Below, piece by piece: positions 14,125 to 25,000 of a stretch of DNA of 37,521 bases. The notes below the pieces were generated by a model. The model saw nothing but the letters and a program-made list of their open reading frames with translations, did not search any database and was not told the origin of the DNA. This DNA comes from Lunatimonas sp. (GTDB lineage: Bacteria; Bacteroidota; Bacteroidia; Cytophagales; Cyclobacteriaceae): positions 1 through 37,521 of the forward strand of contig NZ_JAFIEU010000001.1 in NCBI RefSeq assembly GCF_020832325.1, given 5' to 3'. Numbering within the stretch: position 1 is the stretch's first letter; each line of letters begins with the position of its first letter. A program made the position numbers and the translations under genes.

Positions 14125-17004
14125 ATGAAGAAAAAGCAGCGCAATACAAGATCGGGATTGTTTCTGTGGCTGTTTGGCTTTGGGATATTTGCTGTTTTAC
14201 TGATAATTGTGTTGGCTTTTACTTTTTATCGGGCGCTTTCGGATAATCTTTTGGAAACGAGACATCAGTTTCTGGGCAAACAGGTGGAGCTGGCCGCCAA
14301 CGAGGCGCAGCGAAAATTCAGCAATCTGTATGAGGAGTTGGTTTCCTTTGCAAACTCCCCCGAAAATTTGATACGCCTCGATGTGGAATTGTTGGAGATG
14401 CTTGATGACGCAAAAGCAAGGCGACTGTTAAATAACTATTACAGCCTAATAGACACAATCTACGTGCAGCACGGTGACAAGACGCTTTTTTATAAGTTGA
14501 ACTCAAATAATTATTTTGAAAAGGGGAATCTGCAAACTCCTCCTTCCGGGAATAATTGCGAGGCCTGCTTGGCGGTACAGTCACCCAGAGGCGATGTTAG
14601 GTTTTTGCTGAAGTTAAACCTGACAAATTTTTTCATGGAGTCTGTGATGAACTATTATCTTGGAGCAGGAACCTACAAGCTCGTACTGAAGAAGGGGAAG
14701 CTGTTAGGGCTAGATGAGGCAGAAAGCGGGCAGCTACTCTCGCTGGATAATGTGGCATTCGAAAAGTTAAACAGAGAGTTTCTTGGTGGGCTAAGAGGCA
14801 AGTACGAGGGGAACCTCATCATCCAGCAGGGCAAACCCACGCCGGCTTTGATTGTTCAGTATCCGTTTACGCTTCACGAGATTTCAGAGACGTTTGCATT
14901 TGTCTTTGCGCAAGAGAAACGATTTATTACATCTACTATATATGGCAGTTACATTGTCATCTTTGCTTTGCTGTTTGGGCTGCTACTGGCGGTTCTACTT
15001 TTTATCTACAAGTATTTTGAGATAAATACCAAGAACAACGCGCTCCTGAAAAAGAAGTCGGAAGACCTTGAGCAACTGCTCAAGCAACAGACTATGCTGC
15101 TTCAGCAAACAAAGGGGTTTATTTTTTATCACGAAAAAGATTGGACGTTATACCAATTGAGCGAAAATGTTGAAAACGTTATCGGTTATACTCCCGGGGA
15201 TTTGAGCAAAGATCGATATGGCGAAGTTTTTCTCCACGGTTTTCAGTCGTTTTTGGATGCCGTGCAAAAGGATATTGACTTGGGTAACGAATATTTCGTC
15301 TACGAAACGGATATACGGAAAAAGAATGGCGAAATCATTCGGGTGCGGATATTTGAGCGTCTATTGTATGACGAGGATGGGAATTTTGACGGAGGAGTAG
15401 GCATATGTACCGATATCAATGAAAAGTACCAAGCAGATCAGGAATTGGTCAGAAGTGAAAATCGACTCCGGTCTGTATTAAAAAGCCTCCCGGATATTAT
15501 TTTCATTTACGACAACGAAGGAGTATTCCTGGATTACTACGTGCAGGATGAAACCTATCTGTTGATGTCTCCGGCCGATTCTATGGGACTTAAAATCAAC
15601 GACGTGATAAAGGGGGAGACCGGTGGGCTGCTAATGGGTGCATTTGACAAAGCAGTGCGGACCGGAAAAATACAAACCCGTGAAATGGATCTACTCCTTA
15701 GCGTTGGTAGGGTATATTTTGAAGTGAGGTTTTTCAAGTTGGATGAAAATAGGGTCATGTCTGTAGCGAGAGATATCACTGGTCAGAAACTTTGGGAAAA
15801 GGGCCTACAGGAGGCCAAGGAAGCCGCTGAAAAAGCGAACCAAGAAAAATCCAGGTTTTTGGCCAATATGAGCCACGAAATCCGTACGCCCATGAACGGC
15901 CTTTTGGGTATCATCACCCTGCTCAAGCAAACCGAGATGTCCAAGGAACAAGAGAAGCTTGTTTCCATTATTTCCGACTCCGGAGAAGCCTTGCTGGCTA
16001 TCGTAAATGATATCCTGGACTACTCCAAGATTGAGGCTGGAAAACTGGAGTTGAATCAAGTGAGTTTTGACGTCCGAAGGGAGCTCGCAAAGGTGGTAAA
16101 CATGTTTACAGGATTGGCGGGGACAAAAAGTATTCACATAGCGATGGAGGTGGCTGATTCAATTCCCGAAATTATCGAAACAGACCGGGAAAAGTTGAAC
16201 CAGATTTTGCTGAATATCATCGGAAATGCTGTCAAATATTCGTTTAAAGGAGGGGAGATTCATGTCTCTGTGTGGGGAGAGCGGCTTTTCTCTGAGACTT
16301 TGATCATCCATGTAAAAGTTAAAGATAGCGGTATAGGCATACCTAAGGAGAAGATCCCATTTTTAACCACACCTTTTACACAAGTGGAGGAGTACCAAAC
16401 CAATGAGTTTAAGGGGACAGGTCTGGGGTTGGCAATAGCCAATCGTTTGATAGAGTTGATGGGTGGTGTGCTACAGATAGAAAGCGAGGTAGGGGTAGGC
16501 TCTATATTTACGTTTAATGTGATGGCAAAGATCGAAAAGCGAGCTTCCATTCCAGTGGATTTGGAGATTGCAGAGCAAGCTATGCCAGACCTGACCATGA
16601 TAGCCGATCAATTTCCACTCAAAATCATGATCGTGGAGGACAACGAAATCAATCTTCAGTTCATGAAAATGCTGATGAATCAAATGGGCTACACCATTAC
16701 CTCTGCTCCCAATGGGCTGAAAGCGGTCAAACAGTTTGAAGAAACCCACTTTGATCTCATATTCATGGATATCCAAATGCCGGGAATGAATGGCTTGGAG
16801 GCAACTAAAGTGATACGAAGTCAAGCATCCGGTTCGCATCCCCACATTGTGGGCCTTTCGGCCAATGTGTTTCAGAGCGACATAGACCAAGCACTGGATG
16901 CAGGAATGAGCAGTTACCTGACCAAGCCGGTGAAGATTCCAGATATCCTAAAGGAAGTCCGCGCCTGTGCCTCGAAGGTTGTCGAAAAAAAATCCCCAAA
17001 CTAA
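14125..17004 (+). CDS. Hybrid sensor histidine kinase with two PAS domains and a receiver
   Basis: A 959-residue inner-membrane sensor. Layout: helix 1 (about 11-37), a periplasmic domain of about 230 residues with a CEAC pair, helix 2 (about 272-297), a coiled coil, PAS 1 (about 325-440, ending GGVGICTDINEKY), PAS 2 (about 445-555, ending MSVARDITGQK), HisKA with FLANMSHEIRTPMNG (H584), HATPase_c with NIIGNAVKYS, DSGIGIP and GTGLGLAIANRL, and a C-terminal receiver with IMIVEDNEIN, FMDIQMPGMNG (D882) and YLTKPV. Phosphorelay onward needs a histidine phosphotransferase or another output not seen here. It is probably co-transcribed with the Cache-like lipoprotein upstream, as a two-part sensor. 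All catalytic residues appear intact. Confidence 0.95.
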   Translation: MKKKQRNTRSGLFLWLFGFGIFAVLLIIVLAFTFYRALSDNLLETRHQFLGKQVELAANEAQRKFSNLYEELVSFANSPENLIRLDVELLEMLDDAKARRLLNNYYSLIDTIYVQHGDKTLFYKLNSNNYFEKGNLQTPPSGNNCEACLAVQSPRGDVRFLLKLNLTNFFMESVMNYYLGAGTYKLVLKKGKLLGLDEAESGQLLSLDNVAFEKLNREFLGGLRGKYEGNLIIQQGKPTPALIVQYPFTLHEISETFAFVFAQEKRFITSTIYGSYIVIFALLFGLLLAVLLFIYKYFEINTKNNALLKKKSEDLEQLLKQQTMLLQQTKGFIFYHEKDWTLYQLSENVENVIGYTPGDLSKDRYGEVFLHGFQSFLDAVQKDIDLGNEYFVYETDIRKKNGEIIRVRIFERLLYDEDGNFDGGVGICTDINEKYQADQELVRSENRLRSVLKSLPDIIFIYDNEGVFLDYYVQDETYLLMSPADSMGLKINDVIKGETGGLLMGAFDKAVRTGKIQTREMDLLLSVGRVYFEVRFFKLDENRVMSVARDITGQKLWEKGLQEAKEAAEKANQEKSRFLANMSHEIRTPMNGLLGIITLLKQTEMSKEQEKLVSIISDSGEALLAIVNDILDYSKIEAGKLELNQVSFDVRRELAKVVNMFTGLAGTKSIHIAMEVADSIPEIIETDREKLNQILLNIIGNAVKYSFKGGEIHVSVWGERLFSETLIIHVKVKDSGIGIPKEKIPFLTTPFTQVEEYQTNEFKGTGLGLAIANRLIELMGGVLQIESEVGVGSIFTFNVMAKIEKRASIPVDLEIAEQAMPDLTMIADQFPLKIMIVEDNEINLQFMKMLMNQMGYTITSAPNGLKAVKQFEETHFDLIFMDIQMPGMNGLEATKVIRSQASGSHPHIVGLSANVFQSDIDQALDAGMSSYLTKPVKIPDILKEVRACASKVVEKKSPN

Positions 17005-17052
17005 CAGTGGTCCAAGTGCCCGATTAGTTACAAGCCCGGCAATCTCGTGGAC

Positions 17053-18351
17053 CTACCATAGTTTGGTGTCTGCATCGAAGGCCTCTAAATAGTCGGCCAC
17101 TCTCCGCACAAACATACCTCCCAACGCACCGTCTACCACACGGTGGTCGTAGGAATGTGACATGTACATTTTGTGTCTGATCGCAATGACATCTCCCGTA
17201 GGCGTTTCCAGTACGGCCGGTTTTTTGACAATCGTGCCCACTGCCAAAATAGCCACTTGTGGCTGCATAATGATGGGGGTTCCCATGATATTGCCAAAGG
17301 GCCCAATATTTGAAAGGGTATAGGTACCCCCCGTAAGGTCTTCTGGATTAAGTTGGTTTTTGCGGCCCCTTAGCGCCAATTCATTGACCTTTTTTGACAG
17401 ACCGATCAAGTTGTAAGTGTCTGCATTTTTGATTACGGGGACGATCAGGTTTCCGTTTGGTAACGCTACGGCCACACCAATGTTGATGTCTTTTTTCTTG
17501 ATGATGCGGTCCCGGTCTACGGAGATATTAATCATAGGGAAGTCTTTCAGCGCCTGCGCGATCGCTTGAACAAAGACCGGCGTAAAGGTGATTTTTTCTC
17601 CTTCCCGCTGCTGATACTCATCCTTGATCCGGTTTCTCCACAATACCAAATTGGTCAAATCCGCCTCTACAAAAGAAGTCACCGTGGCTGCAATACGCTG
17701 TGATTCCAACATGCGCTCAGAGATCATCTTCCGCATGCGGTCCATTTCGATAATCTCATCGTTGCCACTGACGATCGTTCTGGGTGTTTTGAAAGTGGAT
17801 ACTTCAGTGGAGTGTCCGGTATGCAGATCGCGTCGTTTTAGGTAGGCAAACATATCCCCTTTCGTTACCCGACCGTCTTTACCGGTACCCTCAATTAGGA
17901 CCAATTCGTCGGGACTTATCTGCTCTGCTTTCGCAATAGACCGCACTAAAGGGGAATAAAAACGGGTATCTTCTTGCTGCACTTTTCCCGATGCGCCGGA
18001 TGCCACCCCACTTACCAGGGTGTCTGTATGTGCCGGTGCGAGCGCCAACAGGTCATTGGCTAAATCGCTGTTTTCTTCTGAGTCAGAAAGGGGATCCCCT
18101 TCGGAATCTTCCTGAACTTCAATCAGCGCAATCGCCTGCCCTACTTTTGCTACTTCTCCTTCGTGAAGGAGGATTTTTTTCAAAATACCGGATTTGATCG
18201 TCGGTACTTCTGTATCAACCTTATCTGTGGCCACTTCAAGAATAGACTCATCCTCTTCGATGCTGTCTCCTTCCTTTTTGAGCCAGGTAAGGATGGTACC
18301 TTCAAAGATGCTTTCACCCATTTTGGGCATTATCATTTCAATTAGAGCCAT
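17053..18351 (-). CDS. Dihydrolipoyl acyltransferase (E2) of a 2-oxo acid dehydrogenase complex
   Basis: A 432-residue E2 core enzyme that carries acyl groups on lipoyl-lysine and passes them to CoA. An N-terminal lipoyl domain has EVATDKVDTEVP with K44 as the lipoylated lysine; a linker is followed by the E3-binding domain (FYSPLVRSIAKAEQI, GTGKDGRVTKGDMFAYL) and the catalytic domain with SYDHRVVDGALGG (H403, D407). The domain order fits branched-chain, 2-oxoglutarate or pyruvate complexes; the SYDHRVVDG form and single lipoyl domain favour a branched-chain or pyruvate-type E2, but the substrate is not settled. E1 and E3 genes are not adjacent. It lies 81 bases downstream of cinA on the same strand. 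Confidence 0.92.
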   Translation of the reverse strand: MALIEMIMPKMGESIFEGTILTWLKKEGDSIEEDESILEVATDKVDTEVPTIKSGILKKILLHEGEVAKVGQAIALIEVQEDSEGDPLSDSEENSDLANDLLALAPAHTDTLVSGVASGASGKVQQEDTRFYSPLVRSIAKAEQISPDELVLIEGTGKDGRVTKGDMFAYLKRRDLHTGHSTEVSTFKTPRTIVSGNDEIIEMDRMRKMISERMLESQRIAATVTSFVEADLTNLVLWRNRIKDEYQQREGEKITFTPVFVQAIAQALKDFPMINISVDRDRIIKKKDINIGVAVALPNGNLIVPVIKNADTYNLIGLSKKVNELALRGRKNQLNPEDLTGGTYTLSNIGPFGNIMGTPIIMQPQVAILAVGTIVKKPAVLETPTGDVIAIRHKMYMSHSYDHRVVDGALGGMFVRRVADYLEAFDADTKLW

Positions 18352-18432
18352 GATAAGTTGTTTTTGGGTATTCGAGTATCAATTAAAATTAAATTCTAAA
18401 TTTCTTCTAATTTATCCTGAAAATCAAAATTT

Positions 18433-19692
18433 TCAGGAAGTTTCTCTCAAAATGCAGGTTCTGAGAAGGTTCAACGCAGAAATGGCTGTAAGGTGTATAT
18501 TTATCGACCGGTCTTGTGTGAGTTGTAGTAATTTGGTATCAACGCCTCCTTGATAGCTACAGGCTATCCAAACTGTTCCGACTGGCTTATCTGCCGTTCC
18601 TCCCGAGGGACCTGCTATTCCGCTGCTGGCTACCCCGTAGTCTGTTTGGAATTTTTCTCTCACGCCCTTGGCCATTTCAATGACTGTTTGCTCGCTTACT
18701 GCGCCGTGTGAGGACAGGGTATCGTCGGACACACCTAACAGTGTTTGCTTGTAGGTATTGTGATACGGAATGATGCCTCCTTGAAAATACGCACTCGCAC
18801 CCGCTACGGAGGTTACCAGGTGCGCAATATAGCCTCCCGAGCAGCTTTCGGCAAAAGCTACCTTTTGGTTTTTTTCGTTCAAAAGGCTCCCTATGGCTTC
18901 GTGCATTGGGATATTTCCATAGGCATAGATGTATTTTTCAATCATGGGCTTTAGCAGGTCCAATTGCCGAGCCACGGCCCCCGATGCAGCGCCCATATCG
19001 TCTGCAAACGCGGTAAGTCTCAATTTCACTTCTCCAAGTGAGGGCAGGTATGCGAGTTTTACGTTTTCCGGGAGGGCATCTTCCCAATCTTTGATCAGGT
19101 CAGAGAGCCAACTTTCTCCAATACCCACGGTCCGGATCAATTGATGGTAAATCACTGGTAGGTCATACAAACTCTTCAATTTAGGAAGTACAAAATCGGT
19201 CATGAGTTTTCTCATTTCATGGGGTACTCCAGGCATAGACATCCAAACGCAGCCCTTTTCTTCAAACCACATTCCAGGCGCGGTGCCGACTTCGTTTGGC
19301 ACGTAGGTACATTTCGTAGGAAGGTGGGCTTGTAGTTTATTGGTCTCGGTCAATTCCCTTCCCCGGCGCTCAAAAAAAACTCTTACAGCGTCCAGCGCTT
19401 CTGGAACCAGCTCTAGGGTACAATCAAAGTATGTGGCCAACAATTGCTTTGTGAGATCATCCTGCGTGGGGCCCAGTCCTCCAGTCATCAAGATAATGTC
19501 GGCATTTTTTTCTGCCAAAGCAAATGCACTCAGGATAGCTTCTTGGTTGTCGCCTACAGTGGTGCGTCTGACCACCCGAACGCCAATTTGGGTCAGTTCT
19601 TGGCTGATCCAATGGCTGTTGGTATCTTGAATTTGCCCGTAGAGTAATTCATCTCCAATGGCAATTATCTCGGCTCGAACCTCCTTTTTCAT
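18433..19692 (-). CDS. cinA: CinA: competence/damage-inducible protein, NMN deamidase type
   Basis: A 419-residue two-domain protein. The N-terminal MoaB/MogA-like (COG1058) domain shows AIGDELLYGQIQDTNSHWIS and MTGGLGPTQDDLTK, the ADP-ribose pyrophosphatase part in characterised members. The C-terminal PncC domain (about 260-415) shows FAESCSGGYIAHLVTSVAGAS, a nicotinamide-mononucleotide deamidase fold, and SSGIAGPSGGTADKPVGTVW. It belongs to NAD by-product recycling; the competence link is historical. Length is normal for full CinA. A 6-bp hairpin (CCTACC/GGTAGG, about 19721-19747) lies in its 5' leader. Confidence 0.95.
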   Translation of the reverse strand: MKKEVRAEIIAIGDELLYGQIQDTNSHWISQELTQIGVRVVRRTTVGDNQEAILSAFALAEKNADIILMTGGLGPTQDDLTKQLLATYFDCTLELVPEALDAVRVFFERRGRELTETNKLQAHLPTKCTYVPNEVGTAPGMWFEEKGCVWMSMPGVPHEMRKLMTDFVLPKLKSLYDLPVIYHQLIRTVGIGESWLSDLIKDWEDALPENVKLAYLPSLGEVKLRLTAFADDMGAASGAVARQLDLLKPMIEKYIYAYGNIPMHEAIGSLLNEKNQKVAFAESCSGGYIAHLVTSVAGASAYFQGGIIPYHNTYKQTLLGVSDDTLSSHGAVSEQTVIEMAKGVREKFQTDYGVASSGIAGPSGGTADKPVGTVWIACSYQGGVDTKLLQLTQDRSINIHLTAISALNLLRTCILRETS

Positions 19693-20047
19693 CTGTCTAT
19701 AATTGTTTGCTTCAATGGTAGCCTACCTGTTTACGATATCGGTAGGTTTTAGGGTACCCATCTGTGCCATTTTCCGGGCTAATTTAACTAAATTCAACTA
19801 GTCAATTTTCCAAAATGCACAGTTTTATCCCAAGCAGCAGAATCCTGACCCCAAATCCCTTGTAAATCAATTGAATCGGTTAGAGGGATACAGTAGCATA
19901 TTTTGTGGGGAGCGGGCGCGATTCCGGGACCACAAGACCGCACGCTACCGATTGCGATGTAAAATCTCTTAATTCGGTCAACTTCTGCATTATTTTAAAG
20001 AAAACCGTGTTTCCTTCCATGTGTACAACGTTTAAAGAAATAATTAA
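19693..20047. other. Divergent intergenic region, no gene seen
   Basis: About 355 bases between cinA (-) and the methyltransferase gene (+). A short inverted repeat (CCTACC ... GGTAGG) lies 30 to 60 bases before cinA. The methyltransferase ATG follows an AT-rich leader without a clear Shine-Dalgarno site. The region should contain both promoters, but I could not fix a -33/-7 pair. Open frames here are short and partly opposite to the methyltransferase gene. Confidence 0.35.
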
Positions 20048-20662
20048 ATGAAGCAGTTTTGGGATGAAAGGTATAGCAGTCCGGCATATGCATATGGCAC
20101 GGAGCCTAATACCTTTTTCAAGCAACAGCTCTCGATGATACCTCCCGGCAAGCTATTGCTTCCCGCAGAGGGAGAGGGCCGCAATGCCGTATTTGCCGCC
20201 ACGCAGGGCTGGCAGGTGACCGCATTTGATCAGAGCGAAGCAGGTAAGCGGAAGGCCGATCAGTTGGCTAGTGAAAAAGGGGTGAAGTTAGATTATTTGG
20301 TGGGGACACTTGATGATTTGGCATTTGAGGTGGAGACCTTTGATGCCATTGGGTTGGTCTATGCACATTTTCCTGCCGAATGGAAGGAAAAATACCATCG
20401 GGTGTTTGATACGCTGCTTAAGCCGGGTGGCCTCGTCCTATTTGAAGCTTTCAGTAAAGGTAATCTGGAGTACGTTCGTAGAAATCCCGGAGTTGGAGGG
20501 CCCAAGGACCCCGGTCTCTTGTTTTCATTGGAAGAATTGCGTACCTATTTTCCGCATTACGAGTACGATTTACTTGCGGAAGAAGAAGTTTTCCTTCAGG
20601 AAGGGTTGTTTCATCGAGGTACGGGGTTGGTGATTCGGATGGTTGCCAGGAAGAAAGCATAA
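20048..20662 (+). CDS. Class I SAM-dependent methyltransferase
   Basis: A 204-residue cytoplasmic protein starting with MKQFWDERYSSPAYAYGTEPN, a pattern of the TehB/thiopurine-methyltransferase-like group. The SAM-binding motif I is a variant, LLPAEGEGRNAVFAA (usual G-x-G-x-G), motif II is VTAFDQSEAG, with an acidic residue for ribose, and later LKPGGLVLFEAFSKG is the usual post-II strand. Substrate unknown. It is followed after 54 bases by an unknown gene in the same direction. Confidence 0.88.
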   Translation: MKQFWDERYSSPAYAYGTEPNTFFKQQLSMIPPGKLLLPAEGEGRNAVFAATQGWQVTAFDQSEAGKRKADQLASEKGVKLDYLVGTLDDLAFEVETFDAIGLVYAHFPAEWKEKYHRVFDTLLKPGGLVLFEAFSKGNLEYVRRNPGVGGPKDPGLLFSLEELRTYFPHYEYDLLAEEEVFLQEGLFHRGTGLVIRMVARKKA

Positions 20663-20716
20663 GTTTTCAGTTTTTTTGGTGTATTTTAAGGCTTGACGTA
20701 ATCAAACTACCTACTG

Positions 20717-21790
20717 ATGCATAAATTACTCACACCATTTCAGATTCGAGTGGACCCCATGTCCAAGTTGCTACTGATCAATTTTGAAAAGGATCCGGAC
20801 AAAACCTATATCGGTTTCGAGCCTCAGGTCTTTGATGATGAGGTAAACGGAAGGGGGCATTTGGTCATCGGATGGCGGAGGGATGGCAAAGTGGATGTGT
20901 TTCATCAGGTATCGCTCTCACCGAATCCGGCAAAATTTGATATAGCAGGAGGTGGTATTTCTACATTGCGGGCGACAGCGTTTCAACAAGCTGACTTTAT
21001 CATCAGTGATCGAGGAGTTCAGATCGATTACCTATTTACCGATCTAGAGGGTAGAGAGATTTGTTTACGCATAGCCGAATCGCATCCCAAGGCAAGAAAG
21101 CCTTTTGATTTATTGGCGCCTATGGGCCTTGCAGCCGAGAAGCCATCTGCACTACCCTTGGTATACCTATTTGACTTCTATTTTGTGCGACGAAAGTACA
21201 CCGATTTTCACGTATCTATTAATGGTAGGGAGCACGTCCCGGATCTACTACCATTTCCGTTGGACTGCGTGTCGATGTTATTTGCGCGCTATAGTCCACG
21301 TCCCCAAGTGGTGATGATCAATCCAGCTTTCTCTGGAACCTTGAGTCTGCTGGATATCAATCAGACGGCAAGAAAGTCATCCAGCAAGGACGAAACCTTT
21401 GTCCTTGCGGAGACTCCGGGTGGACTGGGGATAAAGACGATCAAGCATAAGCATTCTCCCTTGCCTCTAGAAATGCAATTCGATCCACCTTTTCCCAATT
21501 TGATGGGGTATTTGGAAGAGGTGAGTACCGAAGGCCGGTTTAGGATATGCAGCAAAGCAAGCGCAGGTGAGGTTGGTGGGATTTACACAATAAAAAAGGA
21601 GCGGAACAAGTTCAACTTGGTGTTGGAGCCTTCACTGGGTTGGATTCCTAAGCCTGATAGGTGGACGCTTCGTCTTTTATTTGCTCTGGCCAAGCCTTTT
21701 AGGCAATGGCCTAAATCCTATCGGTGGGAGGCAGAGGTAATAGAAACCGATGGAGAGTTCTTTATGGACTCCTGTTGGATTCGGATCTAG
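20717..21790 (+). CDS. Protein of unknown function (357 residues)
   Basis: I do not recognise this protein. It has no clear signal peptide or membrane helix, and it appears beta-rich, with many short hydrophobic strands separated by charged turns, for example YIGFEPQVFDD, GHLVIGWRRDGKVDVFHQV and WEAEVIETDGEFFMD. That pattern would fit a lipocalin-like or other beta-barrel or sandwich protein. The start is either 20717 or the in-frame ATG at 20759 (MSKLLLINFEKDP); neither has a strong ribosome site. It sits between the methyltransferase and tamB, in the same direction, 54 bases after the former. Codon use looks like its neighbours. Confidence 0.75.
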   Translation: MHKLLTPFQIRVDPMSKLLLINFEKDPDKTYIGFEPQVFDDEVNGRGHLVIGWRRDGKVDVFHQVSLSPNPAKFDIAGGGISTLRATAFQQADFIISDRGVQIDYLFTDLEGREICLRIAESHPKARKPFDLLAPMGLAAEKPSALPLVYLFDFYFVRRKYTDFHVSINGREHVPDLLPFPLDCVSMLFARYSPRPQVVMINPAFSGTLSLLDINQTARKSSSKDETFVLAETPGGLGIKTIKHKHSPLPLEMQFDPPFPNLMGYLEEVSTEGRFRICSKASAGEVGGIYTIKKERNKFNLVLEPSLGWIPKPDRWTLRLLFALAKPFRQWPKSYRWEAEVIETDGEFFMDSCWIRI

Positions 21791-22014
21791 TACGCGAAAA
21801 TGTGTATTTTTACCAATCAACCCCACCCCTCGGCGTGGGTGTCGGATAGTAATCAATGAAAAAGAAGGGTTTGGGGTTTGATCGTGGTATTGTTTTTGAC
21901 TATTCCCATTCCGCCAGCCGCCTTGTACATGGCGCTTGTTGCTGCTGATTGTCTCACTTGAGAATTATCGGGCATTAACATTTTGCCCTTCAAATGGGTA
22001 GTAAAAAGGACTAG

Positions 22015-25000
22015 GTGTCGGTTTCCAAAGCTGGAGTGAAACAATACCTTTTATCGTGCAAGGCACAATGGTACATAAATCGAAATGTTGTTTTGACTGG
22101 AGTTAGACGTTTTTTTTCAAAAGTACTAAAAATTCTGGCTTGGCTCGTAGGGGTCCTGCTGCTTCTAGTTATTGCCCTGTTGCTGTTTTTACGCAGTCCG
22201 TGGGGCCAGGATATCGTGGTACAAAAGGTGGTAGCTTATGCGTCCGAAAAGACAAATACCAGGATTTCCGTTCAGAGACTTTTTCTTACGTTTCGAGGGG
22301 ATGTATACTTAGAGGGACTTTATATCGAAGATCAGCAAGGCGATACGCTTGTATATAGTAAATCACTGGAGACAGGGTTGAAAATCAGGCCTTTATTGTC
22401 AACTGGCGCCATTCACGTTTCTAGACTGAACTGGGAGGGACTACATGCCCAAGTGGTTAGAGATGAGCAGGGTGTTTTCAATTTTGATTTTCTGCTGGAG
22501 GCATTTTCTTCGTCATTTGGCAGCCCAGCGACGCAGCAGGAGACAGCGATCATTTCTGATGCTGAGGCCTCTCCTTTTCCTGATTTAGCCCTTGGGCCGG
22601 TTCGATTGTCTGATTTTGTTGTTGGGTACCATGACGCGATACTGGGTACAGAAGTAGACCTGATACTGGGTGCCTTTCGGTTGGATGTGAATTCGGTTGA
22701 TTTAAACAACATGGAGTTTGATATAGGGGACTTGGTATTGGCTGATTCGGATATTCGGTATTTGCAGCGATTTCCTTTTCCTCCTTCTGAGGATTCCGAA
22801 GATGGTACGAGTGATCCGGCGTTGATCTTGGATAACCTCACACTCGATAATATAGCCCTCTCCTACACTTCATTACCCGATGAAGTGGTAGCAAATGTTG
22901 TCTTGGGCACATTGAATCTTTCCATTCCAGAGGTAGATACGCGTTCCCGTCAGTTGGTCGTTAAGCAGTTTTTGCTACACAATAGCCAGGTGGACCTGGG
23001 TCTTTTGGCAGAGCCTGTAGATCGGGACAGCAGTACCACAGCAGGCTCGGAGGGACCATTTGAATGGCCTGCTTGGCAGGTGGAGGTAGGTACCATTGAC
23101 TTGGAGGGTAACCGAATGGCGTTTCGAACCTCGGACATTTCTCCCCCAGTGGGTAATTTTGACCCCAACCATGTGGTGGCAGATAGGCTGGCGTTTAAGG
23201 CCGACGGTATTTCGCTGGCAAATGAAAAGCTCAAAGCAAACATAACGCAATTTTCCTTTGAGGAACGCTCTGGATTTGTGTTGAAAAATTTCACAATACA
23301 AGCAGCAGTTGGCAACGAAGAAACGCGGATCCGCTCTTTTCAATTGGAAACCGGTAATAGTCAATTTGTGGCAGACGTTGATGTGCAGTACCGTGACCTG
23401 GACGCGCTCATAGACGGTTTGGTTTGGGAACAAGTGAGCTTGGATGTCTCCACCTTGCGAGTTGGCCTAACGGATGCCTTCTATTTCTCACCTGAATGGA
23501 GAAGCAACGATCTGTTTAAACGGGCTAACAAGAAAGAAATTTATGGAGGGATGCGGATTACAGGGACTCCCAATAGGCTTCGGGCGGAGACGGCACTGTC
23601 CTGGGGTGGAGGGACTCGTTTTCGCGTGGCAGGGATTCTGGGCAATGTACTGGATCCGGATAATCTCACCTTTGATCTTTCCCCGGTTTCTTTTCGGACT
23701 ACCCGCACAGACATAAACCTGTTATTGGGCGAGACGCAACCGAATATCAAGATTCCGGAGGAAATCACCTTTCAGACCAGTCTGAGAGGTTCTCTGGATG
23801 AACTATCGGCAGAGGCATCTCTGAAAACACCCGATGGAAACGTGGAACTGACGGCATACTTTAAGGACGGAGATATCCCGAGTTACGAAGGAGATGTGTT
23901 TTTGGACGGGATAGACTTGGGGGCTATTTTAGACAACCCTCAATTTGGGTCCTTGGGTTATCGTTTGCAGCTGACGGGTAAGGGAATGGAGTTGGATCAA
24001 TTGGAGCTAACGGTAGGTTCGGAATTTGAGGTGCTGGAAGTTGGGGGCTACGATTACCAAGGGTTGCAGCTGAATGCGAAAATTGCCCAAAAGCAGGGAA
24101 ATCTATCTCTGGCGTTTAAAGATGAAAATCTGGATGTGGCACTATCCGTAGAGGGTTTATTGGATGAAGAGCACTCCGTAGTGGATTTGTTGCTGGATAT
24201 AAAGGGGGCAGATTTAAGGGCATTGGAACTGGTTCAGGATGATATGCGGGCAAGGCTAAACTACTCTATTCATTGGGAGGGCAATGTAGATGAGTTTTCA
24301 CTTGCCACTGAGCTGAAGGAAGGGATTTTGGTCTTTAACGAGCAAAGTTACCCGATCGAAGGGTTTGATCTCTTGGCTTGGGTGGATCCCGATACCACAT
24401 TTGTTCAGTTGGAGAGCTCACTCTTGCAGGTAGACTTCGCTTCTAATGCTTCTCCTAATCGAACCATGGACGCGATGACTGGCTACTTTGATCGGGTTTT
24501 TGCTGATTCTATTGGGATCGGTGTGCCGGATTCCACGATCAATCTGAGGTTTAAAATGGAAGTTGGAAGGTCAAGGATCTTGGAAGAAGTTCTCCTGCCA
24601 GGTCTGGAAAATTGGGAGTCTTTGTCGGCGGAGGTAGCGTTTGATCAGCAAACGGGAGATTTTAATGGCTTTCTTTTGTTGCCCGGATTTACGTACTCGG
24701 GGATAGAGATAGATAGTTTAGGGCTAGTTGCTGAAGGAAAAGAAGCGTATTTTACGTTTCAGGCAGGATTGGTGGCGTTAAGGTCTGGTGCGCTTGAGAT
24801 CGGAAGGACTTTTTTTGACGGGGAATGGCAGGATGAGCAGCTGAATTTGGATTTCATCGCCTACGATGGAGAGGATAAGCTAGTGCATGTAGGATGGGAC
24901 ATGCGGTTTGATGGCGATACTATTGGATTGCATATCAATCCGGAGGATTTGATTCTAAACAAGCGACAGTGGGATATTTTACCCGAAAACTCCATTAGAT

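Noticed and set aside
17009-17053. Terminator between the hybrid kinase and the E2 gene
   Set aside because: GGTCCA and TGGACC can pair, but the loop is over 30 bases and there is no T-run.
21821-21845. Terminator hairpin (CCCAC/GTGGG) after the 357-residue gene
   Set aside because: Only five pairs and no T-run; too weak to call.
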